Assembly: GCA_963921795.1 (NCBI GenBank)
Contig: OY997643.1
Location: 13,833,043-13,897,042, forward strand
Direction of reading: 5' to 3'
Length of the DNA: 64,000 nt
Source: Nannobrachium achirus
Lineage: Eukaryota > Chordata > Actinopteri > Myctophiformes > Myctophidae
This document shows positions 1-11,708 of this stretch, in pieces. The notes beneath the pieces were generated by a model. It had not been told where the DNA came from, did not search any database, and was given only the letters and a program-made list of their open reading frames with translations. Positions within the stretch are counted from its first letter, which is position 1; each line of letters opens with the position of its first letter. The position numbers were made by a program, and so were the translations under genes.

Positions 1-67
<67 letters not shown>
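1..67. repeat. (GT)n microsatellite at the window edge
   Basis: Uninterrupted GT dinucleotides that continue beyond the left edge. Confidence 0.95.
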
Positions 68-69
<2 letters not shown>

Positions 70-135
70 TGTATGCATGTGTGCACACACCCTTGTGGCC
101 TTGCTGCCGGGTCATGATACTGCTTTAAAACGGAA

Positions 136-378
136 TATATCGTCGTTGTCGGGTGGAAATCTGTACGTTCTTTCACAATGCAAAGCCCTGTTTCATCGTA
201 CAAGGCCGTCGCACAGAAGTAGTGAAAACAGCAGATCTACAAGCACGCAACGCCTCGCGGTGCGAGGCATTGTGAGCTTGTAGATCGGCTGTTTTTACTA
301 GTTTAATTTCTTTTTTAATGAAAATGCAAACCGAACGGTTTTGGACATACAAGGTTTTCATCCGACAACGACGATATC
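136..378. mobile_element. MITE with GTTGTCGGGTGG ends, copy 1 (hairpin core)
   Basis: Starts TATCGTCGTTGTCGGGTGG and ends CATCCGACAACGACGATA, flanked by TA on both sides, which would fit a Tc1/mariner-type TA target. A large hairpin (222-299; AGATCTACAAGC arms) lies in the middle. Confidence 0.6.
222..299. repeat. Hairpin module, copy in a GTTGTCGGGTGG element
   Basis: GTGAAAACAGCAGATCTAC pairs with GTAGATCGGCTGTTTTTAC; the inner stem ACGCCTCGC pairs with GCGAGGCAT. Representative of the variant with AAGCACRC arms. Confidence 0.75.
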
Positions 379-379
379 G

Positions 380-600
380 TCTCTGTCGGGTGGAAACCTC
401 ATACAGTATGTCCAAAACTGTTACAGGTTTCAGGATTCAGATTCAAAAACAGCAAAAGCAGCAGATCTACAAGCTCGAAACGCGTCGCTTTCAGAAGGTG
501 CTACTTTTGAAGCTTTTGTGTGACACTGTATGATCAAAAAGTAAAAATTACGTTAAGATACTGTATGGAGATAAGAGGTTTCTGTCCGACAGCAACACAT
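380..600. repeat. Partial relative of the GTTGTCGGGTGG element
   Basis: CTCTGTCGGGTGGAAACCTC at the left, one hairpin arm (GCAGATCTACAAGCTCG, 459-480) and GAGGTTTCTGTCCGACAGC at the right. It abuts full copies on both sides, giving a cluster of three at 136-870. Confidence 0.45.
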
Positions 601-870
601 CGTTGTCGGGTGGAAACCTCGTATCTCTGAGTTACACATTTGTATGTTCTTTCGCAAAGTAAAGCCCTGCTTTATCATACAAGGCCGTCGCACAAAAGTA
701 GTGAAAACAGCCGATCTACAAGCACACAACGCCTCGCGGTGCGAGGCGTTGTGTGCTTGTAGATCGGCTGTTTTCACTAGTTCAAATCATTTTTAAAATG
801 ATAAATGCAAAACGAACATGCAGTTTTGGACATACAAGGTTTTCACCCGACAACGACGAACAATATGCAG
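598..870. mobile_element. MITE with GTTGTCGGGTGG ends, copy 2
   Basis: Same ends and the same internal landmarks (AAGCCCTGCTTTATCATAC, AAAACGAACATGC) as copy 1. The hairpin is at 700-780 with arms CGATCTACAAGCACAC and complement. Confidence 0.6.
700..780. repeat. Hairpin module, AAGCACAC/GTGTGCTT variant
   Basis: GTGAAAACAGCCGATCTACA pairs with TGTAGATCGGCTGTTTTCAC without mismatch, and the inner stem CACAACGCCTCGC pairs with GCGAGGCGTTGTG. The arm change to AAGCACAC is matched on both strands. Confidence 0.8.
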
Positions 871-1709
871 CTCTCACATACACACACGTGCGCGTACGCA
901 CGCACGAGCGCAAACAAACAAGAGATAGAAGTGGTCGGCGGCGCGGCCCCCGAGGTATGAAGACCCCCAAGGCATTGTAACCGTTCCACTCAGTGGTCTC
1001 AGCGTACAGGAAACGGCAGGGGAGACGCATCCATCTATTTCCAGAATGATTTACTAACACACTGTATCTGTGTTGTTCTCCAGCTCGCAACATGCACTTC
1101 CACGCGCACCCAGGTACTGTCGCTGTCAGGCAGAAACCTCTTATCTCCGTATTTCTTTTACTTTTGGTGTTTTTTGGTAAATTATTAACACCGTAATTGA
1201 GACGCTGTAGTGTAGGGCTGGGTAACTTTGATGATGGAGAGGGCCACTATATTTTCACACTCACTCCAGAGGGGCCACATTGCATATACAGTCAAAAATA
1301 GCAAAAATGGACGATCTACATGCTCAAGCAAGTCGAGCTGAATTATTGTTCATCTATTTTTCAAATGGAATCCTGAAAAATAACATTTCCATTTAATTTC
1401 AAATGCATTTATAACTTCATGAACTTAAATAAAAACACATTGGACATAAAAAAAACCTCGTACTAGTCATTACGCTACTAATATAGACTGAAGTAATTAA
1501 AGTGGGTCTTTTTCTGTACGTTCGGAATTGTAACAGCTGAAATCAATAATACGGTATATCAGTATTCTGATATTAACCTGCGGTGGGGGCCGCATGTGGC
1601 CCCCGGGCCGCCAGTTGCCCATGTATGCTGTAGTGTGATCGAGTCCATGCTCAAATCCCCTCAGCCCTATACCTGCAGATCCGCAAGCTCGAAATGCGCT
1701 TCGAGCTTT

Positions 1710-1950
1710 TTGATTGATTGATTGAAGACTTTATTAGAAGTTTGCATAGGAAAAGGTACTGTTTCAAATACAAAGAGGGGTCAGGGGAGATTAGGGCTGG
1801 GCTATGTTTGTTTTTACCAGCGAACGGCTGCTGCCTGTAAGTGGTTTTTCAGGGCGATTTTAAAGGATGCTATTGATCCACACTCCTTTAAGGCCTTCGG
1901 TAAGGCGTTCCACATTTTTGTGGTATAGCAGAAGAACGAGTTTGACCCTT
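1710..1950 (-). mobile_element. LINE 3' fragment (L2/Rex-like)
   Basis: On the minus strand it encodes VERLTEGLKECGSIASFKIA and LKNHLQAAAVRW, the C-terminal pattern of LINE reverse transcriptases, followed by AATAAAGTCTTCAATCAATC. The simple ATCA repeat fits a LINE 3' end. Confidence 0.55.
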
Positions 1951-2599
1951 TGTTTGTAGATCTGCTACTTTTGCTATTTCTTTTATTTTTTTATTTGAAT
2001 GCTGAAAAGTAACAGTTTTGCACATGCTAGGTTTCCACCCGACAGAGGCGATATGCATGACAAAGAAAATGCCGAGGCAAAAACCGCAACCGAAAGAAAA
2101 ATGACAGAAATTGATTGCACACGGACACAGTAGTGCACCATTGTGCACATATTTTGTGTGCTGCACACACATGTGCATTCATACGCATAAATGCACAGCC
2201 AAACACACACATTTATTTAAAGACATAAAAGAGCAGCGCCGTGACAATGTGACAAAATTATGACAAATGTATCACGTTGAAGAGGGGGTCGACATCACAT
2301 AAAAACAACAGCAGGTTGGCATGCGATGGAAAAAAATGAAAAAAATAAAATAAAACGTAAACTAGATCTTCCCCGCTCAATAACGGAACACTGTGTCTGT
2401 CCCTCAAATCTACCACCCTGCGCTACAAAACAAACCCACTCACCCCGCGTTTATATTAGGTTACCTTCGTCTCGCTCACTGCCAAAGCCGGAGAGCAAAT
2501 GGATTTCGACTCCCGCTGATGCACAGGGCGGCGGTCATGTCTTTGATAAGGGTTAATGTTTGATTTTTTCTCTCCTGCGGAGGATTCCATGACAGCCAC

Positions 2600-3072
2600 C
2601 AGTGATGGAAAAAGTACTCACATTTTGTCCTTAAGTAAAAGTATCAATACTGCAATGTAGATGTACTCCGTTACAAGTAAAAGTCCGGAATTCAAAATGT
2701 ACTTGAGTAAAAGTATGAAAGTATTGGCCTTCAAAAAGTACTTAAAGTACCAAATGTGAAAGTACAAAATGTTTGAAAATAGCAGATCAACAAGCTCACA
2801 ACGCGTCGCATCGGCTATTTTCAAACAGTCTATGTTTAAAATAGGGCTAAAGTGATTTATGTATTTTTTATAATATTACAATTTATATCTGAAAAGTAAC
2901 TAGTAACTAAAGTTTTCCAATAAATGTAGCGGAGTAAAAGTACAATATTTGGATCTGAGATGTAGTGGAGTAGAAGTAAAAGTATTGTAAATTGGAAATA
3001 CTCAAGTAAAGTACAAATAACTCAAAAGTGTACAGTACTTGAATAAAAGTACTTAGTTACTTTACACCTCTG
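2600..3072. mobile_element. hAT-like MITE (CAGTGATGGAAAAAGTACTC end)
   Basis: Begins CAGTGATGGAAAAAGTAC and ends GTTACTTTACACCTCTG. A perfect 8-bp target duplication, ACAGCCAC, flanks it (2592-2599 and 3073-3080), the hAT hallmark. The interior is rich in AAGTA/TACTT. A hairpin module (GCAGATCAACAAGCTC...GGCTATTTTC) lies at 2775-2823. Confidence 0.85.
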
Positions 3073-3386
3073 ACAGCCACCACCCGATTCTCAGCCTTCG
3101 GTCCAATGAACAATTGGATACATCATGCAAACCTACAGTTAGCCTACATGTTAACTCTTATACTGCTTTGAACGTTCCTGTTCGCCCCAATCCTCCAGGG
3201 ACCTCTGTGCCAATACGCCCGTTCGTTCGTTTGATGTTTTTTATGGATTATGATAAAAGTCGTCCTTGCGCAACTTTTGAATGCATAATTGGTCGTCTGT
3301 GTCATTTTGAGGACAGCCGGAAACCTTTCATAAAAAAAAAAGTAAACAGACTGTCCTGGCTCCGCCTGCCCAGAGCGACTAGCTGC

Positions 3387-3561
3387 CAGGGGCGTCAATT
3401 GGGTATGGCAGGGGTATGCAGCTGCCATACCTTGACAGGGGGAAATAATAAAAATGTACTTTTCATCGTGCCTGTTGCTAAGGTATGGCAACATGACTGG
3501 TGTCTTCACCAGACACCAGTCATGTTGCCATACCTTAGCTTGTTCTGAACTGACGCCACTG
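3387..3561. mobile_element. hAT-like MITE, 175 bp, with a 29-bp-arm hairpin
   Basis: Starts CAGGGGCGTCAATTGGG and ends GAACTGACGCCACTG, with a perfect CTAGCTGC duplication (3379-3386, 3562-3569). Inside, 3477-3540 is an almost perfect hairpin built on AAGGTATGGCAACATGACTG. Confidence 0.85.
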
Positions 3562-3862
3562 CTAGCTGCTAGCAGCATTGAGGGACTATATTGTTTTATG
3601 CATCGGGCTGTTAGTAGAGAAAGAGAGAGAGAAACGTTGGTAAAAGCGATCATTTTGTCGGAAATCAGTTGTTTTATAGTATTAGTAGTATAGTAATTGT
3701 AGTAGGTAGTAGTATTTAGCAGTACTAGAATATTGAGATGTATTAGGCCAACTCAGCCTCAACTTGCTGGTATCATTCCGCCGAAGTGCGACCCAACCCC
3801 CCCTGACCGATAGAAATAAACTTTGTTAGAATTAGGATTACACAACCTACCCGTGTTGGTGA

Positions 3863-4299
3863 CCCAGGACCAGCGCCCATGGTGGTGGTGGTCGTGATGA
3901 TGACGATGATGATGATGATAATGATGATGAAGAAGAGAAAAAGATCACTGTAGCCATTGTTATTGAAGATAAAAAGATTGAAGAACGTAGGACGTCATCC
4001 GCTCCCGACCGGATCAAAAGCCCGAAATTGGAAGCGATCCCAGACTAAGATGGTGCCAGTCGCGAAGAACCGGGGTCCAAAAATGGATCAAGAGCCTCGT
4101 GATATTGTGGAAACCGATCCCGACGGAGCTCGACCCCCGTGTAGGATGGATCCCCCCGCCCGGGGGCTCACATCGCCGCAGCAGCAGAGACCCATGTACC
4201 GCCGCGAAAAGACGGACAAACTGGGCGATTTGGCCAATGAAGAATGGCTTCCGCGTAGAGACCCCTCGGAGAACAGAGGCCACGATTCTACTGTCCAAA
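3863..4299 (+). other. Coding-like segment with acidic Asp run, not recognised
   Basis: Two overlapping plus-strand frames look protein-like. One runs to a stop at 4046-4048: a GAT repeat giving an Asp run at 3896-3931, then EEEKKITVAIVIEDKKIEER and SSAPDRIKSPKLEAIP. The other covers the rest of the segment (for example KMDQEPRDIVETDPDGA and RREKTDKLGDLANEEWLPRR) up to a strong donor, AAA/GTAAGA, at 4300. The DNA is more GC- and CpG-rich than its neighbours. It could be an exon, a degraded gene copy or an element fragment. I recognise no domain, and no convincing acceptor fixes the left border. Confidence 0.3.
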
Positions 4300-5161
4300 G
4301 TAAGACTTCCAATCCAGTGCATGTATGTATTGTATAGTTGTATACTGTATATAGTTGTATACTGTGTGATAACAGAGCATCCGTGTGGAACTGGAAGCCT
4401 GGGATGGGGGGATGGTCAGTGGGTAACGGTTTTCCATTGCGACGTGTTGCCACTCCGACATTGGGATCCGGTCTAGAGCCCGCCTACTGCATCCGGCTAT
4501 TTACACGTACACATACATGCAAGAAATGTTTCCGTATCCGGACCGGATCAGTAACTTGATCCAAGCAGTTAGGATCCACGTGCTTTGTTTGTTTTTGTCG
4601 CTACTCAGGACACACGTGGAGTTCCTATCACGCGCGTGCACGTACCGCGTGTAGTGTACGTGCACTGCACAGCCTACTAAGATTATTTGATGGGAATTTA
4701 GGATTTATTGGCTTAGTTTGTGTGTGCGTGCGTACGATGCGTGTGTGTGTGAGAGAGAGGGAGAGGTTTCTTTTTATCGTCATCATCATCATCATCATCA
4801 GTAGCTGATGATGTAGCTTTTCAGTTCAATTCAAAGGAGCTTTATTGGCATGAGAAAACATACGTTTACATTGCCAAAGCAAGTGTTACAAATAAAAACT
4901 GTTGAAAATGGGGAACATAGTTGGAGGGAGTACAGCTTTGTGTAAACAGAGCTATGTTGCATTGTGACATTTTATATAGGTATACAGGGTATAAAGGGAA
5001 TTTCACTGTGACAGTAAATGCATGGTAACTATTTACTATAACTGCATTTTATGTTATATATGAACTTATTGTAAGTCATTTGCTAAATGTCAAAATTGTA
5101 AATTGATTTGTTTAGATATAAACTATTTGATATTTTCCTGGCTATGATTTTAGATGATGAG

Positions 5162-5224
5162 TCGACGATGATGATGAGCCTACTTCTTCATTTCCACATC
5201 GTGGTCGTCCAAGGACAAGGATAG
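5162..5224 (+). CDS. Candidate small exon encoding an AT-hook-like RGRPR motif
   Basis: In the phase 1-1 frame this 63-nt stretch reads DDDEPTSSFPHRGRPRTRI and ends at the good donor ATAG/GTAAAG. RGRPR matches the core of an AT-hook, a minor-groove DNA-binding motif. An alternative acceptor, TTTTAG at 5153, would put the segment in another frame. It follows the acidic coding-like segment at 3863-4299 by about 0.9 kb and could belong with it. Evidence is only splice-site fit and composition. Confidence 0.25.
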   Translation, partial: STMMMSLLLHFHIVVVQGQG

Positions 5225-5267
5225 GTAAAGAAAAAACAAACTTTTTTCTGTAAATCAGACTTAGCAC

Positions 5268-5371
5268 CATGCACATGCTCACATAGACATCAAAGGGGGC
5301 TTGAGCCCCTGCCCTTTTATCCATCTGTAAAAAGTGCCCTCTCCAGACCATGAATGCTGTTTTTACATAAT

Positions 5372-5425
<54 letters not shown>

Positions 5426-5628
5426 GTGGTAAGCAGGAAGTGCATAGAATGTTAGAGAGGCAGGGGTTGACATTTCTAAAACGGCCTTTTGATGAAAATA
5501 GTAGGCCCCCAACCTCCACGCATTCTGCTGTGACGCGTTGTGAGCTTGAAGGTGTACTATTTTTCATGTATTTTATAGTAATTATGTATTTGTATAATTT
5601 ACAGATCGACCATGGGCTCGTGTACGAG
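5268..5628. mobile_element. Broken hAT-like MITE (CAGGGACGTGCA family) with an internal (TA)n
   Basis: The left half (GACATCAAAGGGGGCTTGAG, 5285-5370) stops in a TA run (5374-5420). The right side carries GAATGTTAGAGAGGCAGGGG and a half hairpin, GCGTTGTGAGCTTGAAGG (5533-5550). Confidence 0.55.
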
Positions 5629-5638
5629 TCACACAAGG

Positions 5639-5693
<55 letters not shown>

Positions 5694-5811
5694 GGCGTCA
5701 CGCATTCTGCTGTGACGCGTTGTGAGCTTGAAGGTGTACTATTTTTCATGTATTTTATAGTAATTATGTATTTGTATAATTTACAGATCGACCATGGGCT
5801 CGTGTACGAGT
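5519..5811 (+). repeat. 110-bp direct repeat separated by a GT run
   Basis: The block ATTCTGCTGTGACGCGTTGT to ATGGGCTCGTGTACGAGT occurs at 5520-5628 and 5702-5811 with almost no changes. (GT)n and GAGAGAGGGCG lie between (5640-5700). Each block includes a half hairpin arm. Confidence 0.75.
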
Positions 5812-5901
5812 TCAGCAGACCCGGTGGAGCCCTTCCGGAGGAGCCTGGCTGGAGTGAAACAGAATGGAGCCCCAGGCCCTGTGCAGGCTGAATGACACAC
5901 A

Positions 5902-5933
<32 letters not shown>

Positions 5934-7140
5934 CACACACATATACACTCTGTAGACATGTAGTGTCACAGTGAGATAAAGAGAACCCTGAAAGCTGAAG
6001 CAGGATTCAGGCTGAAGCTCATGTCACTGTGTCAATGTTCTGCACTGCTCTTACTACTGCTCTTACTTCTCTTACACACTAAAAGTGTGTAAAAAGACAC
6101 TTTTTCTTGTTTTTATTTTTTTGAATTTGTTTGTAAACAACCACTGATCATAGGTGTGATGTTACTGAAGCCAACAATAAAAGGCTAAAGAGAGATTTCT
6201 GCCTGAAAATGTATTCTTCACAAAAATGCATTTTTCTCAGCTTTATGTTCTCAAAGAGCTGTTTTTAGGCCACATTCTGCAGCTTCTAGCTAATGAACAG
6301 AACAAGATAAAAGCTCGAAATCTTTTTCTGTTGCAAAGTAGACATTCTATTCTACGTTGCCATATAATTGTTGTCTTTATAGTCGAAACCAAATTTCTCC
6401 AGTAGGCCTTCAAAGATGAGCGACAATTCTCAATTTAGCTGGCAGTGGATGGAGCTTTTTGTTCAATTCTGTGGCAGTAAAAGAGTTAACTGTGGGCACA
6501 CATGTGCACGTGCTAAAACAGTAAAATTGACACACCATTACCTGGCTGTCAGAGGTGTTAAACAAATGCAGAAACGTTGCAAGCCTTTTTTTTCTCCGAT
6601 TTCTGGATCTGAGGTTGTTCAACCACTTACTGTACGTCATATTATTATCATATCATTTCGTGAAAATAACCGATCTACAAGCTCACAACGTGTGTCACAC
6701 CGGGATGTGTTGTGACCTCATGGACCGGGAATCTTCGCTGTGTGTGAATTTTGGGGAGAAATGTTTCAAGTGTTTCGATATTTTTGTAAATGTTTAAAAA
6801 AAGTAAATAAATAGAACATGTGCATGCCCAAATATGGACACCAAGTTTTAAAGAGGTTAACAACATGAAGTAAGAAAGCATCTCTTCTTCAGCTCTTGTC
6901 AGTGTATGACGCATGTGAAACCTTCCATTCAGCAGTTTCATAATCTGTTATAAGAGCTACTATGGCCATGGCCTAGTTGAGGCCCTCAGACAGCATTGGA
7001 CCCTGTCACATAATAGTTGCTGTGGGAAGAAATAGGCCTCAACTTTTTATCGTAATACCCTACTTTGTCGTACTTCAGTGTCAGACAAAAGAAGAGGAAG
7101 AAACACGACGCGTTCTGAGCTTTTTAAAATGTTGAATCCT

Positions 7141-7335
7141 GGGCGCTCGCTGGCCTAATGGTCCAGGCGAATACCACGTAGGCATTGCCACATAGGCATG
7201 GATGCCTGGCGGCATCGCCGGTTCGATTCCCGATCCGGACTAGCTTTGCCGCGTGTCACTCCCCATCTCTCCCCCAGTTTCCTGTCGGTCTACAACTGTC
7301 CTATCCAATAAAGGCATGAAAGCCTGTATAGAAAG
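7141..7335 (+). mobile_element. tRNA-derived SINE
   Basis: A tRNA-like head carries a pol III A box (TGGCCTAATGG, 7151-7161) and B box (GGTTCGATTCC, 7220-7230). The body ends near CCAATAAAGGCATGAAAGCC. A second copy in the opposite orientation (36445-36600) shares the stretch around CCACATAGGCATGGATGCC, which confirms a family. Confidence 0.75.
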
Positions 7336-7933
7336 TCGATGGGAGCCCAACTTGATGTGGATAATTCTATGGGTAATTTTCAAAATAAAGTTTGGTATCC
7401 AAGGCTAAAATCCATCGTTAGGTCCTAAAGAAGCCTCAAAAAAGGTTTGGTGCTTTTATCTGCTTCGTTTCGATAATTTTGTTAAGCAAACCCACTAATA
7501 TGGGGTTTCCACCCGACAGCGACATTTGCAACACAAGAGGATTGTGGAAGTGGAAGAGAGAGAGAGAAAAAGAAAAAGAGAAAAACATCAGGACTGCGTT
7601 AATACCAACAACACACAAAACGGAGAAACACTTCCCCCTGCAGAGCATTCTAATGAATAGCAGTGACCCGGTGACCTCTGCTTATTGGCTATTATCCATT
7701 CCGCCCCAGTAAGTCAGTCCTTTCCGCCCGCTGATGGAGTCAGCAGGGATTAACCCTGCCGGAGCGGAGCCTCCTCTGTTTACACTGAGAGCATCTCCAT
7801 TCACAGCCCTGCCTGCCTGCCTGCCTGCCTGCCGCGAGCGCTCATTCTCAGGGAGAAAGGGAAAACACGGGAAGTGACCTTTGCGCCCACAAAACAAACA
7901 AAGCAAATAGCAGGAGGAAACAGAATTATTATT

Positions 7934-8518
7934 TAAACCCATTTAGAACGGGGTACACATTATTGTGTGTCGTTATTTTATGCTTTAACTATTGAAAAAT
8001 AGCAGATAATACAAGCTCACAGCGCGGCACCGAGTGCCGCGCTGCGAGCTTGTAGATCTGCTATTTTTGAAAAAATGTGAAAATTATAATTTTGACCCGA
8101 TTCTATAAGTGTCTTTTGAATCCTTCTAAGACTTTTTGAAAAACCTATGTTTCTATGTCGGCAATCTGGCCAGCCATCGTCAAAGAAAAGGTCCTTTTCA
8201 CTTAACTGGAAGCTCAGTTAGTCTGTTCTTGAGAGACTACTATGTCAGTGGTTCTCAAACATTTTCATGTGAAGGACCCCCAAAATTATATTTATTTGGC
8301 CACCGACCCCGATCTCAAAATATTTAGTTCCAGGGACCACCCAGAAGCAAAATTTGAGTTACAAAGTCGTTCGCTTTGAAAATACATATAGTCAAAGACT
8401 TGCACACATTTTCACGACTTTTTCAAAAATAGCAGATCTACAAGCTTTTGTGAGCTTGTATATCTGCTATTTTTCACTGGTTAAAGCATTCAATAATTTG
8501 AGGCCTAAATGGGTTAAC
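7934..8518. mobile_element. Element bounded by TTAACCCATTTAG, with two hairpin modules
   Basis: Left TTTAAACCCATTTAGAACG and right GGCCTAAATGGGTTAAC form an inverted pair. Hairpins at 7992-8071 and 8422-8476 flank a CAGTGGTTCTCAAAC segment (8249-8350). The same core occurs inside the CAGGGGTGTC hAT-like elements, so this looks like a free-standing version of their inner part. Confidence 0.55.
7992..8071. repeat. Hairpin module, GCGCGGCAC loop variant
   Basis: TTGAAAAATAGCAGAT...ACAAGCTC pairs with GAGCTTGTAGATCTGCTATTTTTGAA style arms; the top is GCGCGGCACCGAGTGCCGCG. Confidence 0.75.
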
Positions 8519-9458
8519 AAATTAAGCTGTGCCTGTGTATCTGTCTGCGTATGCTGTGTGGTGTGCACGTCCAAGATTCTCATTGTTACGTCCCATTATG
8601 GGAGTGGGACAAGAAATTATTGGGATTCGGCTCCCTTGACATCGCAGCAACAAAATGGAAAAAAGAAAAGCGATAAAATAACAATAGTATTGATTGAAAA
8701 TAATAAAAGCACGTATTAAATTAAATATAATACAAGTGCAAAATGTGTGGTCATGCACTGTGTCTGTTGTATTTCTTCCTCTGCATTGTTCAAAAGAGCA
8801 GAAAAACAAAAGTAGAATATTTTATCTGAAAAGTTTCTTGCGCTCCTTTTGTGCCGGTCTCTCATTACAAAGCCAATCATTTTGTGTTGTTTATGGTTGC
8901 TTGATTCCATCATAATGAAGCCATTGTTCCTATCTAAGAACTCATTAAAGAGTTTAAACAACAAATCTTCTATTTATTGAGTGAAAATGTGGTTGAAATG
9001 AGATGGCAGGTAGGCTACGTGACTCAGCCATTTGAATGGGAAAGGCACCCTCTACTGGTCAGGGAGGAGAATAGCAGCACACCAGAGGCGGAGATGTAAG
9101 CCTTGCATTATTCAGTGCATATGAGAGATGTCTGAGTAAATTACATGAGTGCATCGTGAATTAAAAGCACCCCAAAAAGAAGTAAATAGATGTAAGCCCT
9201 TTAACCTTGGCGTCGATTAATTTGGCCATGTCATTATAGGGGAACAATTAACATACAGTATCTACAAATTAAACACTTAAAGAAAGAAAAAAGTCATTTT
9301 GGGGGTGAACTACTCCTTTAAGCCTTATTTACATTTTTAACATTTGATCTACAAGCTCACATTGCGTCAACGCATTGAGGGCTTGTAGATCTGCTATTTT
9401 CAAAAGATTTGTATACATTTTGAACACAATGAGTGCTTTATACTTTTGGTACTTTAAG

Positions 9459-9828
<370 letters not shown>

Positions 9829-9920
9829 TGATAGGGGTTAGTGACATGCTATATTCCATGCTGACCAAAGAGTTCTTAGAGCTCGTAGATAAGCGTAACC
9901 AAGCCTCAACAAAATCCCCC

Positions 9921-9983
<63 letters not shown>

Positions 9984-10096
9984 CCAAATGATCAGAATAC
10001 TGGGAAAAAAAAGAAAAAAAACACACACACGTACCGTGCAAACTACAAAAGATGCAATTCTGGGAAAATGCAAGTGTGGTTGTTGTGACACGAGTA

Positions 10097-10242
10097 AAGG
10101 CCCATTCCCACTGGGCCAGATAATCAGATAAAAATACGTCTCCATTCAAGTGGATAGATATTTTTATCTGTATCTTACCATCCACTTGAATGAAGACAGA
10201 TATTTTTTTATCTGATTATCTGGCCCAGTGGGAATGGGCCTT
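10097..10242. mobile_element. Near-perfect 146-bp palindrome
   Basis: AAGGCCCATTCCCACTGGGC and TCAGATAAAAATA are mirrored by complements, with the centre near 10165. A compact MITE or remnant foldback; no target duplication is evident. Confidence 0.65.
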
Positions 10243-11086
10243 CACACTTGCAAATCAATCACGTCTTACCACTTGAATTTTCCCCGTTCAAGTCAATGGG
10301 GAAACTTAAATCACTAATAAATGAATGGCCATATATGTAAATCTCTTTCAGTCTTTGTCCCCTTTATGCCCATATATGGAGATCCCTGATATAGCTTAGA
10401 CTTAGCTTTTGTATTTTCCCATTCAAGACAACGGAGAAAGTGTATTCACTGATAAATCTCTTGCAAGCAGACGAGTCTCGGTGAAGCCGGGTCCATTTGA
10501 CATTTTGGCCCAAGTGCGTGCCACCAAAACTATGGGAGGAGTAGCGTGGCTATGGCCCTCTACAGCCTAGATGATTTGTGTATTTTGAAATGTCTATAAT
10601 TGTTCTACACTGCATTTTTCACTGTGGTGTATTTGGCACTGTATTATTATTCCTTTTGTGTTTCTTTTTCATATTTGTTATTCTTCTTCGGCAGTGTATT
10701 CGTTTATGTATGACTATATCTGGCCATTTGAATCAGAGATGTATTTACTGTGCATGGATGTAATGCATATCCTTCACCTGTGTGCGCTCCTTCTCGACCC
10801 AGTATTTTTCCATTATGCAAGGTCTGATTGAGTGTCACTCCCCGCAGATTGGCTCTGATGCCATCCGGTTGTTTATTGTCTCTACGAAACGTTGGTTTCG
10901 TATTCTGTGTCCTCCTAATAAATGTGCATCGGCAGCTAAGTGTGCGGCTTAACTTTTTTCATTGATAGGAGTTGCGTGGCAACATAAAGTTTCTGCGGAA
11001 AGATGGAAGAAGGAAGTCGTACAGGTAGTCTGGTTACCCTGTTAGAGCAACCACACTAAAATATGTACTGTACATGCAAATACACT

Positions 11087-11479
11087 CAGAGGTGTCGCAC
11101 CAAATTCTGGACACAAGGATTCACTCACATTTTGTGCTTTAACTATAGAAAAATTGCAGATAGCCTATACAAGCTCACAGCGCTTCAACGAGTTCCCCAC
11201 TGTGAGCTTGTAGATCTGCTATTTTTGAAAAATCGTGAAATTTAGTGCAAGCCTTTGAATATTTCAAATCCTTCTAACGTTTTTTGAAAAACCTGTTTCT
11301 ATGTCAGTGGTGCTCAAACTTTTTCATGTGAAGGACCCCCAAAATTATTTGGCCATGGACCCCCATCTCCAGGGACCCCCCAGAAGGCAACATTTGAGTT
11401 ACAAATGTTCGCCCCTCCACCTTGGGCCCTAGTAACTCAGTCCCACTCCCCCCCCCCCCCCCCCCCTGTGATGCCCCTG
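11087..11479. mobile_element. hAT-like MITE with CAGGGGTGTCGCACC / CAGGGGCGTCAC ends
   Basis: Starts CAGAGGTGTCGCACC and ends GTGATGCCCCTG. Target duplication AATACACT/CATACACT (7 of 8). Contains the hairpin module at 11147-11229, then CAGTGGTGCTCAAAC and a C run at 11448-11466. Confidence 0.78.
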
Positions 11480-11708
11480 CATACACTAAAACAGACGGAG
11501 ACTGCATGCTCACATATAAGATCCACACACAGCTAAATCCACGGAGCATTTCATTGTGTACACATGGCTGAGTGGGAAGATTGTCCTTGTAAAATGAGAT
11601 TTGACACATAAATATCGACTTTGACCAAATTACATGATCTATTAACCACTTAAAAGGGGAAAAAAGTGAACTATGTCATTGATATACCTTTGGGTTGTTA
11701 TGTGGAAC

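Noticed and set aside
3144-3653. 169-codon minus-strand frame
   Set aside because: It crosses the whole hAT-like element 3387-3561 and its hairpin, so it is chance read-through of repeat DNA.
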